Source of the DNA: Martinezella rhizogenes
GTDB lineage: Bacteria; Pseudomonadota; Alphaproteobacteria; Rhizobiales; Rhizobiaceae
Reading direction: 5' to 3'
DNA: 64,000 nt
Assembly (NCBI RefSeq): GCF_027460065.1
Contig: NZ_JAPYZZ010000001.1
Coordinates: 62,001-126,000 of the forward strand
Under the pieces are notes generated by a model. The model was not told the DNA's origin, ran no database searches, and was given only the letters and a program-made list of their open reading frames with translations. Of the stretch, positions 36,085 through 44,503 are shown piece after piece. Each line of letters opens with the position of its first letter. Within the stretch, counting starts at the first letter, position 1. Made by a program: the position numbers and the translations under genes.

Positions 36085-37431
36085 TCACTTGCCGGCGATC
36101 GTCATGCCTTCGATGGCGAGCGTCGGTGCCGCAACACCATATTTGCGGTCGATATCATTGGCAGGCGTCACCCGCATGAACATGTCCTTCAGGTTTGACG
36201 CGATGGTGACTTCGGACACGGGGAAGGATTTTTCGCCGTTCTCGATCCAGAACCCGCTGGCACCGCAGCTATACTCGCCTGTCAGCATGTTGGCGCCGTG
36301 GCCAATCAGTTCGGTGACGTAAAAACCTGACCCAACCTGCGCCAGCAATTCTTCGGGCGACAGCTCGCCCGGCTCCAGCACCAGGTTGGTGGAGGCCGGC
36401 GAGACCGAGGTGCCGCCGCGCACGCCGCGGCCGTTGGTTTCAAGGCCGAGTTCCCGCGCCGCCGAGGTGGAGAGGAACCAGTGTTTCAAAACACCATCCT
36501 CGATCATCGTCATCTTCTCACCCCGGACACCCTCGCCGTCAAACGGACGGGAGGACGGACCACGCACGATCTGCGGATCGTCGGTGAGATGAAGGCCCTT
36601 TTTCAGAATCTGCTGGCCCATCTTGTCGCGCAGGAAGCTGGTCTTGCGGGCAACCGAAGCACCATTGATCGCACCGGCAATGGCGCCGACGAAACCGCGG
36701 GCAATGCGTGGATCGAACACCACCGTGATGTTGCTGCCGGTATCGACCTGGCGTGGGCCAACGCGCCGCACGACTTTCTCACCGGCGCGGCGGCCGATTT
36801 CTTCGGCTGCATCCAGATCGGCATAATAAAGACGGCTGTCGTAATCGTAGTCGCGCTCCATCTTCGTGCCTTCGCCGGCGATGACGCTGACGGACCGGCC
36901 GAAGCGGCTGCCCATATAACTGCCGGAAAAGCCATGCGAGGTGACGAGGACGAGCCCGCCCATGCCACTTGATGCACCGGCACCGGAGGAATTGCTGACG
37001 CCCTTGACCGCAAGTGCGGCCTCTTCCGAGGCAAGTGCCGCTTCCCGCAGCTGATCCGCCGAAACTTCCGTCGCGTCGAAAAGCTGGAGATCGTCATAGG
37101 ATGTCGCCAGCCGTTCCTTGTCCGCAAGGCAGGCAAAGGGGTCTTCGGGCGAAACCTTCGCCATGGCGACGGCCCGCTCGGCAAGGGTCTTCAGATCAAA
37201 GCCCGGATTGGCCGAAACACTCGCCACCCGGCGGCCGACGAAGACGCGCAGGGAAAAATCGTCGCTTTCGGAGGATTCAGTGCTTTCCACCTTGCCGAGC
37301 CGCACACCGACCGATTGCGAGCGGGAGCGGACGACAACGGCATCCGCCTCATCCGCACCGGCGGCACGGGCAAGATCGACAAGCTGGCTGGCGCGGTCGA
37401 GAAGTTTGGAAGAATCTATTTCTGAGGACAT
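36085..37431 (-). CDS. pmbA: TldD/PmbA family metalloprotease
   Basis: 448-aa PmbA/TldE-type subunit. The N-terminal region has the family strand VRLGKVESTESSESDDFSLR; the C-terminal domain has ATNLVLEPGE-like STNLVLEPGELS and the GASGFWIENGEKSFPVSE segment. The metal-binding HExxxH of TldD is absent, as expected for the PmbA/TldE partner, which needs TldD encoded elsewhere. Known role in modified-peptide maturation and CcdA degradation. ATG 37431 is chosen over the start at 37446. Confidence 0.9.
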   Translation of the reverse strand: MSSEIDSSKLLDRASQLVDLARAAGADEADAVVVRSRSQSVGVRLGKVESTESSESDDFSLRVFVGRRVASVSANPGFDLKTLAERAVAMAKVSPEDPFACLADKERLATSYDDLQLFDATEVSADQLREAALASEEAALAVKGVSNSSGAGASSGMGGLVLVTSHGFSGSYMGSRFGRSVSVIAGEGTKMERDYDYDSRLYYADLDAAEEIGRRAGEKVVRRVGPRQVDTGSNITVVFDPRIARGFVGAIAGAINGASVARKTSFLRDKMGQQILKKGLHLTDDPQIVRGPSSRPFDGEGVRGEKMTMIEDGVLKHWFLSTSAARELGLETNGRGVRGGTSVSPASTNLVLEPGELSPEELLAQVGSGFYVTELIGHGANMLTGEYSCGASGFWIENGEKSFPVSEVTIASNLKDMFMRVTPANDIDRKYGVAAPTLAIEGMTIAGK

Positions 37432-37547
37432 GAGTTGGCCTTTCATTCCTGTTCCATTTATTGTGCCAGCAACCCCGCATCAAGGGCGAAACGCCGCTTT
37501 CTCTCTTCAGACGGCTCCATCGCCACCCTATTTGAAAGTCCGCCCGC

Positions 37548-39377
37548 ATGACCGAGCACGACGCTCTCTTTTCCGAACCCTTGCTGCTTCTGGCCGGCGC
37601 GGTCATTGCGGCCTCGGTTTTCCGCAAGCTCGGCCTTGGCACCGTGCTGGGTTATCTGGTGGCGGGCATCATCATCGGGCCGTTCCTGCATCTCGTCACG
37701 GATGCGAAGGACATTTTCAATGTCTCGGAACTGGGCGTCGTTTTTCTGCTCTTCATCATCGGGCTGGAACTGAAACCCTCGCGCATCTGGCAGATGCGGC
37801 GCGATATTTTAGGTCTCGGGCTGGCGCAGGTGCTGGTGACGGGCAGCGCGCTGGCGGTAATTGCCTGGTGGGCGGGGCTGATCGACGCGCGGGGAAGCGT
37901 GGTTGCAGGTTTCGGCCTTGCGCTTTCCTCCACCGCTTTTGCGCTGCAGATTCTGGAAGACGACGGCGACATGAATACGCGGCACGGCAACCGCTCCTTC
38001 TCGATCCTGCTGTTTCAGGATCTTGCCATCGTGCCGCTGCTGGCGCTCGTCACCATTCTCTCAAACCGGCCGGATGTGCCGACAGACTCCATGGCTTACG
38101 ATCTCGTCGCCTCGGTCGTCGCGGTGGCCGGCATGGTGCTGGCGGGACGTTATCTTCTCACCCCCATGTTCCAGATCATTGCCCGCACGGGTGCGCGCGA
38201 AGTGATGATCGCGGCCGCCCTTTTTGTCGTCATCGGCGCGGCCGCCATCATGGAGATGGTGGGCCTGTCGATGGGCATGGGTGCGCTGCTGGCGGGGCTG
38301 ATGCTGTCGGAATCCTCTTACCGGCACGAGCTGGAGGCCGATATAGAGCCGTTTCGCGGGTTGTTCCTGGCGCTGTTCTTCATGGCCGTCGGCATGTCGC
38401 TGCATATCAATATCGTCTACGAGCACATCGTCCTCATCCTCATCGCCGTGCCTGTCATGATGGCGGTGAAGGCGGCCCTGATCTATGGCCTTTGCCGTAT
38501 TGCCGGTTCGTCGCGTTATGCGTCGAGCCGCATCGCGCTGCTTCTGGCGCAGGGCGGCGAGTTCGGTTTCGTGCTTTTCACCACGGCCGCCGCGTCCGGG
38601 CTGTTTCCGCAGGCCACGGCCTCGATCCTCGTCGCCGTCGTCACGCTCTCCATGGCGCTGACGCCGGTTCTGGCGGTGATTTCGCGACGGCTGACCGCGG
38701 AGGATGCGGAAGAGGACAAGCTTGAGGAGGATTTCGACGGGGCGGGCGCGGATGTGCTGATGATCGGCTTTTCCCGCTTCGGCCAGATCGCCTCGCAGAT
38801 CCTGCTTGCCGGCGGCCGCGACGTGACTGTCATCGACAGTTCCGCCGACCGTGTGCGTCAGGCCGCCCGTTTCGGGTTCCGCATCTTTTTCGGCGATGGC
38901 ACCCGCAAGGATGTGCTGATCGCAGCCGGTATCGAACGCGCCGATCTGGTGGCTGTCTGCACCCACAAGAAGGAGGTCACCGACCGTATCATCGACATGA
39001 TCCAGTCGGAATTTCCAAGCGTGCGCATCTATGCCCGCTCCTATGACCGCATTCATTCCCTCGACCTCAGGAAAAAGGGCGTGGAATATGAAATCCGCGA
39101 GACGCTGGAATCCGGCCTTCTGTTCGGCAGGCGCATTCTGGAAGGGCTTGATATGGATAGTGAGCGGGCGCTCGCCATCTCCGACGATATCCGCGAACGG
39201 GACGAACAGCGGCTGGAGCTTCAGGCCGTGGAGGGACTCGCGGCTGGACGGCAGATGCTGCACAACAAGCCGGTACGCGAAGTGAAGCCGGAACCGCTGA
39301 TGAAACCGAAGAACAAGGCTGAGAAGCGGGAGGAGGAAGAGGATATGGAGGACAACGAGACGGAAGTTTCGCTGTGA
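37548..39377 (+). CDS. CPA2 family cation:proton antiporter, Kef-like
   Basis: 609-aa inner-membrane antiporter. About 12-13 helices fill residues 8-385, with the family-typical segments LGTVLGYLVAGIIIGP and FGLALSSTAFALQILED. A cytosolic RCK/TrkA-N domain follows (~395-520; VLMIGFSRFGQIASQILLAG is its nucleotide-binding loop). The last ~60 residues are highly charged (Lys/Glu). It resembles KefB/KefC potassium efflux systems; no KefF/KefG ancillary gene is adjacent. Divergent from pmbA. Confidence 0.9.
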   Translation: MTEHDALFSEPLLLLAGAVIAASVFRKLGLGTVLGYLVAGIIIGPFLHLVTDAKDIFNVSELGVVFLLFIIGLELKPSRIWQMRRDILGLGLAQVLVTGSALAVIAWWAGLIDARGSVVAGFGLALSSTAFALQILEDDGDMNTRHGNRSFSILLFQDLAIVPLLALVTILSNRPDVPTDSMAYDLVASVVAVAGMVLAGRYLLTPMFQIIARTGAREVMIAAALFVVIGAAAIMEMVGLSMGMGALLAGLMLSESSYRHELEADIEPFRGLFLALFFMAVGMSLHINIVYEHIVLILIAVPVMMAVKAALIYGLCRIAGSSRYASSRIALLLAQGGEFGFVLFTTAAASGLFPQATASILVAVVTLSMALTPVLAVISRRLTAEDAEEDKLEEDFDGAGADVLMIGFSRFGQIASQILLAGGRDVTVIDSSADRVRQAARFGFRIFFGDGTRKDVLIAAGIERADLVAVCTHKKEVTDRIIDMIQSEFPSVRIYARSYDRIHSLDLRKKGVEYEIRETLESGLLFGRRILEGLDMDSERALAISDDIRERDEQRLELQAVEGLAAGRQMLHNKPVREVKPEPLMKPKNKAEKREEEEDMEDNETEVSL

Positions 39378-39413
39378 ATTGAGTTCAGGGTCGTAGCTGG
39401 GAGCGCGCCACTT

Positions 39414-39539
39414 GTTTCTTCTCCCCGCCGGGGAGAAGGTGGCCCGAAGGGTCGGATGAGGGGGCAACGTTGCCGTAACTCTCTACCCTCGCCCCCTCAT
39501 CCCGCTGCCGCGACCTTCTCCCCGACGGGGAGAAGAAAC
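39414..39539. repeat. Palindromic repeat of the GGGGAGAAG type
   Basis: 126 bases with perfect 13-bp ends GTTTCTTCTCCCC / GGGGAGAAGAAAC; pairing continues inward for ~27 positions with one mismatch, then GATGAGGGGGC / GCCCCCTCATC. Each end is itself a small hairpin (CTCCCCGCCGGGGAG). Lies in the gap between the convergent antiporter and patatin genes. A different family from copies A-D, common in rhizobial intergenic DNA. Confidence 0.85.
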
Positions 39540-39569
39540 GCGCAGCACCCGCCCGTTCGTAGCGATTAT

Positions 39570-40496
39570 TCAAGCCTCCACACCCTGCCCGCGATGAAAC
39601 AGCTCCACCTGCATCTCGATCTGCCGTTTCAGATCATCCTTGATGCCGGCCGAAGCATTCAGTACCTCCTCCGACTTCAAAAAATCCAGCACGCCGAAGC
39701 GGTGCACCGGCGGGCGCAGGAAAATGTGTGGCGGGCGCAATCTGAGCTTGAGGGCAATCGCGGCCTGCATCATCAACTGGCTGGCGCCGAACAGGCTTTC
39801 CAATCGGCTGGGCATGGTGGTTCCATCCCCTTCCGGGCCACCGACGACATCAACGCCGATCACGATATCGGCGTGGTCAAGCAGATGCTCATAGGGGACC
39901 GGATTGAAGATGCCGCCATCGATCATGATGCGACCGTCGATACGAACCGGCATGAAAAGCGCCGGAATGGCGGCTGAGGCCGCCAGCGCCTCAATGATCT
40001 CACCGCTTTCGACCACCACTTCGGTCTGGGCATAATAATCGGTTGTTATGACTTTCAGCGGAATGGCGAGTTCGGAGAACTCCTTCGGCAACGCCTGTGG
40101 CATCAAGGCGTGAAGAATAAGTTCGAGATTGAACTGTCCGAAGCGAAAGCCATGGGCTGCGTGGCGCATCGAAGCGGGACCCAGGCTCCAGAGCCGGTTG
40201 GCGACGGAGCCCTTGCGGCCCATGAGTTCGAGCGTGTACTCGCGGATGTCGCGGCCTGACATGCCGGCAGCCATGCCCGCGCCGATGATGGACCCGATGG
40301 AGGAACCGGAGATTGCGACCGGCCGGATGCCGAGTTCGTCAAGCGCCTCGACGACATTGATATGGCAGATGCCGCGCGCACCGCCGCCGCCGAGCGCCAG
40401 TCCGAATGTCGGCTCATGGCCTTTTTGACCGTCGCGCCCGGGGACCTCTTCTCCGGCGCTGACGATCCTGATCCCCTCGTTGCCAGCCTGCTCCAT
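39570..40496 (-). CDS. Patatin-like phospholipase
   Basis: 308-aa serine lipase of the patatin family. The oxyanion-hole motif is GGGGARG (near residue 37), the nucleophile elbow is GSSIGS (near 65), and the catalytic aspartate is in the DGG of IMIDGGIFNPVP (near 215). No signal peptide; the N-terminal ~30 residues are charged. Last gene of a minus-strand run after rsmD (87 bases). Probable acyl hydrolase on membrane lipids; RssA-type bacterial patatins are close in architecture. Confidence 0.9.
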   Translation of the reverse strand: MEQAGNEGIRIVSAGEEVPGRDGQKGHEPTFGLALGGGGARGICHINVVEALDELGIRPVAISGSSIGSIIGAGMAAGMSGRDIREYTLELMGRKGSVANRLWSLGPASMRHAAHGFRFGQFNLELILHALMPQALPKEFSELAIPLKVITTDYYAQTEVVVESGEIIEALAASAAIPALFMPVRIDGRIMIDGGIFNPVPYEHLLDHADIVIGVDVVGGPEGDGTTMPSRLESLFGASQLMMQAAIALKLRLRPPHIFLRPPVHRFGVLDFLKSEEVLNASAGIKDDLKRQIEMQVELFHRGQGVEA

Positions 40497-40583
40497 GCAA
40501 AAGACCCCAGAAGTTTACCACGGTAAAGGCTCTGCCTATTGCGCAAACAAGACAAGACCGTGGCGTGGCGGGAAAGTCTCCCG

Positions 40584-41141
40584 TCAGGGCTCGTAGCGGT
40601 AGAAATGCATCTTCGTATCGCCAAAAATCCGGCTTTCAAGCAGCTTGAACGCAGGCTCGACCGTGACCGTCACATCGCCGCGCTCTTCCAGGATGGCGAG
40701 CGCGCCGGGGTTCAGCCAGCCGCCGCCATGGGCTGCCGCGAAAGCCTTCTCGCCATGGCCATGGCCATAGGGCGGATCGGCGAAGAGAAGATCGAAGGGC
40801 TCGATATTGTTGACGCCACCGAGCTTGGTGGCATCACGCCGCAGGATGCGGGCGCGGCCGTGCAGGCCGAGCGCATCAATATTTTCCCACAACAGCCCCC
40901 TGCCCTCGACGCCGTTTTCGACGAAGAGCGCCACCCGACAGCCGCGCGACAGGGCTTCCAGCCCCACCGCGCCGGTTCCGGCAAAAACGTCCAGCACGCG
41001 CGTACCGTCAAGACTTTCCGGATAGGCGTGGCTCAGGATGTTGAAGAGGCTTTCCCGCGTCCTGTCGATAGTCGGACGAATGGAATTCGATTTCGGCGCG
41101 GCCAGTGTCCGGCCGCGGAACTCACCGCCTACGATCCGCAT
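40584..41141 (-). CDS. rsmD: 16S rRNA (guanine(966)-N2)-methyltransferase
   Basis: 185-aa Rossmann-fold SAM methyltransferase that modifies G966 of 16S rRNA. The N-terminus MRIVGGEFRGRTLAAP and the TRESLFNIL segment are RsmD signatures; SAM motif I is VLDVFAGTGAVGLEALSRG and the catalytic motif is FADPPYG. Its first 20 bases overlap the end of the pseudouridine synthase gene, so translation is coupled. Confidence 0.95.
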   Translation of the reverse strand: MRIVGGEFRGRTLAAPKSNSIRPTIDRTRESLFNILSHAYPESLDGTRVLDVFAGTGAVGLEALSRGCRVALFVENGVEGRGLLWENIDALGLHGRARILRRDATKLGGVNNIEPFDLLFADPPYGHGHGEKAFAAAHGGGWLNPGALAILEERGDVTVTVEPAFKLLESRIFGDTKMHFYRYEP

Positions 41142-43122
41142 TACGTGTCATTCCCCTGCCACCAGAAGGTTTGCCACCCGGGCCTTTGCCACCCGGCTTG
41201 CCGCCACCGGGGCCATTGCCGCCGGGGCCTTTACCCTTGCCCGAAAAACCGGAACGTTCGCCACGCTCGCCGGACTTGCCAAATGACGGCTTGCCCGATG
41301 CGGGCCTGCCGCCGGGTTTTGCACCTCTCGGCTTGTCTCCAAAAGGCCGGTCGCCGCGTGGACGGTCACTGCCGGGACGATCCCCCTCTTCGCGAGGCTT
41401 GTCACGGAACGGGCGTTCGCTGAATGGCTTTTCACCACGCGCGGTACGATCGCCAAAACTCTTCTCGCCACGCGGACGGTCGCTGCGCGGGCGATCGCCG
41501 TCTTCGCGGGGCCGGTCACGGAAGGGACGGTCGCCGAAGGGTTTGTCGCCGCGTGCAGGGCGATCACCGAAGCTCTTTGCGCCGCGTGCAGGGCGCTCGC
41601 CACGGGGGCGGTCGCCATCTTCACGCGGGCGATCCCGGAAAGGCCGGTCGCCAGAGGGTCTGTCGCCAGAAGGTTTACCACCGAAAGATTTTCCGCCGCG
41701 TCCACCGCGATCGCCAAAGCTCTTTTCGCCGCGGCCAGGACGGTCACCGCGTCCGCGGCCACCTTCTTCTTCACGGGGAGAGTCCGAACGAATCCACTCG
41801 CCTTCGGCGTCAGCATGCCGCACGACGTTACGGCGGGCTTCATCCTGGGCGGACGGCTTCTTGAACAGGCTCTCGGCTTCGGCGCGGGCAGAAGACTTGC
41901 GCTCCTTGCCGTCGCGGGTGGGCTTTGCGCCGGGCGCCATCCAGACATTGGCGGTGCGGCTGGTGCCGGCAGGCTGGCGGGGGCGACGATCATCGCCCTC
42001 TTCGTCATTGCGGCCCTTGCCACCGAATTTTCCGGCAGGCTTGTCGCCACGCTTTGTATCAAGGCGGCCAAGCGCCTTTTCACGGCGGTCTTCCGGCTTG
42101 CCGGCTGTCTTTTCAAAACGCGGCTTGCCTTCTGGCGCGTCGCTCTTTGCCCATTCGGACTTGGCGCGCTTGACCGGCGCCTCTTCCTCATCGTCGACAG
42201 ATGTATTGTAGATCGGCGCGTCGAAATTGGCGCCGGCCTCTTCGATCAGGCGCGGGCCAAGCTGGTCACGCAGCATGCGGCCGCGCACTTCCAGCACCTT
42301 GCCCTCGGGCAGATCGCCCAGCTGGAACGGACCGTAGGAAATGCGGATCAGGCGGTTGACCTCAAGACCAAGTGCGCCGAGCACATTCTTGATTTCGCGG
42401 TTCTTGCCTTCGCGCAGACCCATGGTGATCCAGACATTGTGGCCCTGGGTGCGGTCGAGCGTCGCATCGATAGCGCCGTAAAGCACGCCATCGACGGCAA
42501 TACCGTCCTTCAGCTTGTCGAGGGCTGCCTGATCCACCTCGCCATGGGCGCGCACGCGGTAACGGCGCAGCCAGCCGGTGGTCGGCAGTTCCAGCACGCG
42601 GGAAAGGCCACCATCATTGGTGAGCAGCAGCAGGCCTTCGGTGTTGATATCGAGGCGGCCGATGGAGAGCACGCGCGGCAGTTCACCCGGCAGATTGTCG
42701 AAAACGGTAGGACGGCCTTCCGGGTCGGAATTGGTCGTCACCAGGCCGGCGGGCTTGTGGTAGAGCCAGAGGCGGGTGCGCTCCGCACCGCGAATCGGCA
42801 TGCCGTCCACTTCGATCTTGTCTGACAGCGTGGCGTTGACCACCGGCGTATCCAGCAAGACGCCGTTCAGCGACACGCGGCCTTCCATGATCATGCGCTC
42901 GACATCGCGGCGCGAGGCAACGCCGGCGCGCGCCATGATTTTCGAGATACGCTCGGGCTTGCCGGCACCAACCACCTCGGCCGTGGCGGCAGAAGCGGGC
43001 GCAGCCTTGGCTTGCGCCGGTTTCTTTTCACGCTCTGCAGCGGGTTTGCCGGGGCCTTTCGGCTTCCTGTCGCCGCCAAAAGTTTTGCCGCCGTCACGCT
43101 TCGGCTTGTCTTTAAAAGTCAT
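41122..43122 (-). CDS. RsuA/RluB-type rRNA pseudouridine synthase with long basic tail
   Basis: 666 aa, more than twice the length of a typical RluB. A basic Lys/Pro-rich leader (1-55) is followed by an S4 RNA-binding domain (60-110) and the catalytic domain (115-290) with the active Asp in IGRLDINTEG (D158). From ~300 to the end the protein is low-complexity and highly charged, with repeats of the kind FRDRPREDGDRPR, KSFGDRPARG and a Gly/Lys/Pro terminus (see findings). Target is probably 23S rRNA U2605 (RluB), but RluE/F- or RsuA-type specificity cannot be excluded. Overlaps rsmD by 20 bases and is divergent from tadA. Confidence 0.9.
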   Translation of the reverse strand: MTFKDKPKRDGGKTFGGDRKPKGPGKPAAEREKKPAQAKAAPASAATAEVVGAGKPERISKIMARAGVASRRDVERMIMEGRVSLNGVLLDTPVVNATLSDKIEVDGMPIRGAERTRLWLYHKPAGLVTTNSDPEGRPTVFDNLPGELPRVLSIGRLDINTEGLLLLTNDGGLSRVLELPTTGWLRRYRVRAHGEVDQAALDKLKDGIAVDGVLYGAIDATLDRTQGHNVWITMGLREGKNREIKNVLGALGLEVNRLIRISYGPFQLGDLPEGKVLEVRGRMLRDQLGPRLIEEAGANFDAPIYNTSVDDEEEAPVKRAKSEWAKSDAPEGKPRFEKTAGKPEDRREKALGRLDTKRGDKPAGKFGGKGRNDEEGDDRRPRQPAGTSRTANVWMAPGAKPTRDGKERKSSARAEAESLFKKPSAQDEARRNVVRHADAEGEWIRSDSPREEEGGRGRGDRPGRGEKSFGDRGGRGGKSFGGKPSGDRPSGDRPFRDRPREDGDRPRGERPARGAKSFGDRPARGDKPFGDRPFRDRPREDGDRPRSDRPRGEKSFGDRTARGEKPFSERPFRDKPREEGDRPGSDRPRGDRPFGDKPRGAKPGGRPASGKPSFGKSGERGERSGFSGKGKGPGGNGPGGGKPGGKGPGGKPSGGRGMTRNADRRR

Positions 43123-43193
43123 TTGCTATTTGCCTGTTGTTTGGGCTGTCCTATCAGGTCCAAGCACAAGGGTTAAGAGGAAATTGAACCGCA

Positions 43194-43652
43194 ATGGCCG
43201 AAAGGACGCATTTCATGGAACTGGCGCTTGTCGAAGCCCGTTCCGCCGGCGAGCGGGATGAGGTTCCGATCGGCGCCGTGCTTGTTCTGGATGGCCGCGT
43301 CATTGCCCGTTCCGGCAACCGCACCCGTGAATTGAACGATGTGACGGCGCATGCCGAAATCGCCGTGATCCGCATGGCCTGCGAGGCTCTGGGACAGGAG
43401 CGCCTGCCCGGTGCCGATCTTTACGTTACGCTGGAGCCCTGCACCATGTGCGCGGCGGCGATTTCATTCGCCCGTATCCGCAGGCTCTATTATGGCGCGC
43501 AAGACCCGAAGGGCGGCGCGGTGGAGAGTGGCGTGCGCTTCTTCAGCCAGCCGACCTGCCACCATGCGCCTGATGTCTATTCGGGACTGGCGGAAAGCGA
43601 AAGTGCTGAAATCCTGCGGCAATTCTTCCGCGAGAAACGTCTCGACGACTAA
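43194..43652 (+). CDS. tadA: tRNA-specific adenosine(34) deaminase
   Basis: 152-aa zinc-dependent deaminase making inosine at the wobble position of tRNA-Arg(ACG). Zinc and catalytic residues are in HAEIAVI (H53, E55) and PCTMC (C83, C86). Divergent from the pseudouridine synthase; ATG 43194 follows AGAGGA. The frame ends before a short gap holding the direct repeat ATCAGCCCGTCATTTT (two near copies, 43689-43722). Confidence 0.94.
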   Translation: MAERTHFMELALVEARSAGERDEVPIGAVLVLDGRVIARSGNRTRELNDVTAHAEIAVIRMACEALGQERLPGADLYVTLEPCTMCAAAISFARIRRLYYGAQDPKGGAVESGVRFFSQPTCHHAPDVYSGLAESESAEILRQFFREKRLDD

Positions 43653-43722
43653 GCGGCCGGCGGGAGGCGCCAAGCTTTCCCGCAGGCCATCAGCCCGTCA
43701 TTTTATCAGCCCGTCATTTTTG

Positions 43723-44361
43723 TCAGAAGGGGTTCCACCAGCTCTTGCCGGTGTTGGCGACAGCCGCTTCTTTCTTGCGGCGCTTTTCCTTTTTCTGCTC
43801 GGGCTCGCCGAGATCGGTCAGCTGATCCTGCGGAACGCTGCGATATTCAGCCGGCGGATCGGTCAGGAACTTGCGCTGGGCATTAACGACGGAGCCACCC
43901 TGGGCATCGGCCTTGGCCTTGCGGAAGGCTTCCCATTTCTGGCTTTCGGTCATCTGGCCGGCGGTGCCGTTGCCGGCGAGCAGCGGCGAGCGGTAATGCG
44001 GATTGTTCTTGTTGGCATCCGCCTCATCGCGCAGACGTTCGCGGGTCTCTTCCGGCGATTCGACCCATTGGGGGTTGTTTTCGCGGCTGGCCATGTTCTG
44101 CTGCGGCGTGGTGAGCTGTTCGGCACGGGCCTGGGCGGGAACGACGAGACCCGGGCGGGGGCCGTATTTCAGGTTGCGCTTGCTCTGGTCGCCGGTGATC
44201 GAGGTGGCGTTGCCGAGATCGTCGACAAGCTGCTCCGCCGCGGTCTTGCCCGTACCGTAGGTCGGGCTGGTGCAGGCGCCCAGCAGCACGCCCATCACTG
44301 TCACGCCAACAACCGTGCGAAACATGCCCAAACCCTGCGCATTACCCTGCATCGTCTTCAT
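43723..44361 (-). CDS. Putative lipoprotein, 212 aa
   Basis: An N-terminal hydrophobic signal ends in the lipobox LLGAC (MFRTVVGVTVMGVLLGAC), so the protein is probably anchored to a membrane by its Cys. The mature part is hydrophilic, rich in Asn, Gln, Lys and Pro, without recognised domain; a Lys/Arg-rich stretch (EQKKEKRRKKE) lies near the C-terminus, which ends in WWNPF. ATG 44361 is preceded by GGAAGGG. Lies downstream of ileS on the same strand. Conserved rhizobial protein of unknown function by appearance. Confidence 0.82.
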   Translation of the reverse strand: MKTMQGNAQGLGMFRTVVGVTVMGVLLGACTSPTYGTGKTAAEQLVDDLGNATSITGDQSKRNLKYGPRPGLVVPAQARAEQLTTPQQNMASRENNPQWVESPEETRERLRDEADANKNNPHYRSPLLAGNGTAGQMTESQKWEAFRKAKADAQGGSVVNAQRKFLTDPPAEYRSVPQDQLTDLGEPEQKKEKRRKKEAAVANTGKSWWNPF

Positions 44362-44503
44362 TGAAACCCTTCCAGCCGTCCGTCCCACTTCGCCAGACAT
44401 CGTCTTTCGGCAGGCGGCAGCCCGCATTGCCGTGCAAATCCGGCCATTTTCAGGCAGGTGTACCGGATGAAGAGGCAAAGCGCAATTCATCCGGCCATTT
44501 TCA

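Noticed and set aside
37118..38725. Open frame overlapping pmbA and the antiporter in another frame
   Set aside because: Translation is Arg/Ala/His-rich without helices, whereas the antiporter frame shows 12 clear membrane helices.
43689..43722. Tandem ATCAGCCCGTCATTTT direct repeat between tadA and the lipoprotein gene
   Set aside because: Only two short copies, no other structure; probably local slippage.
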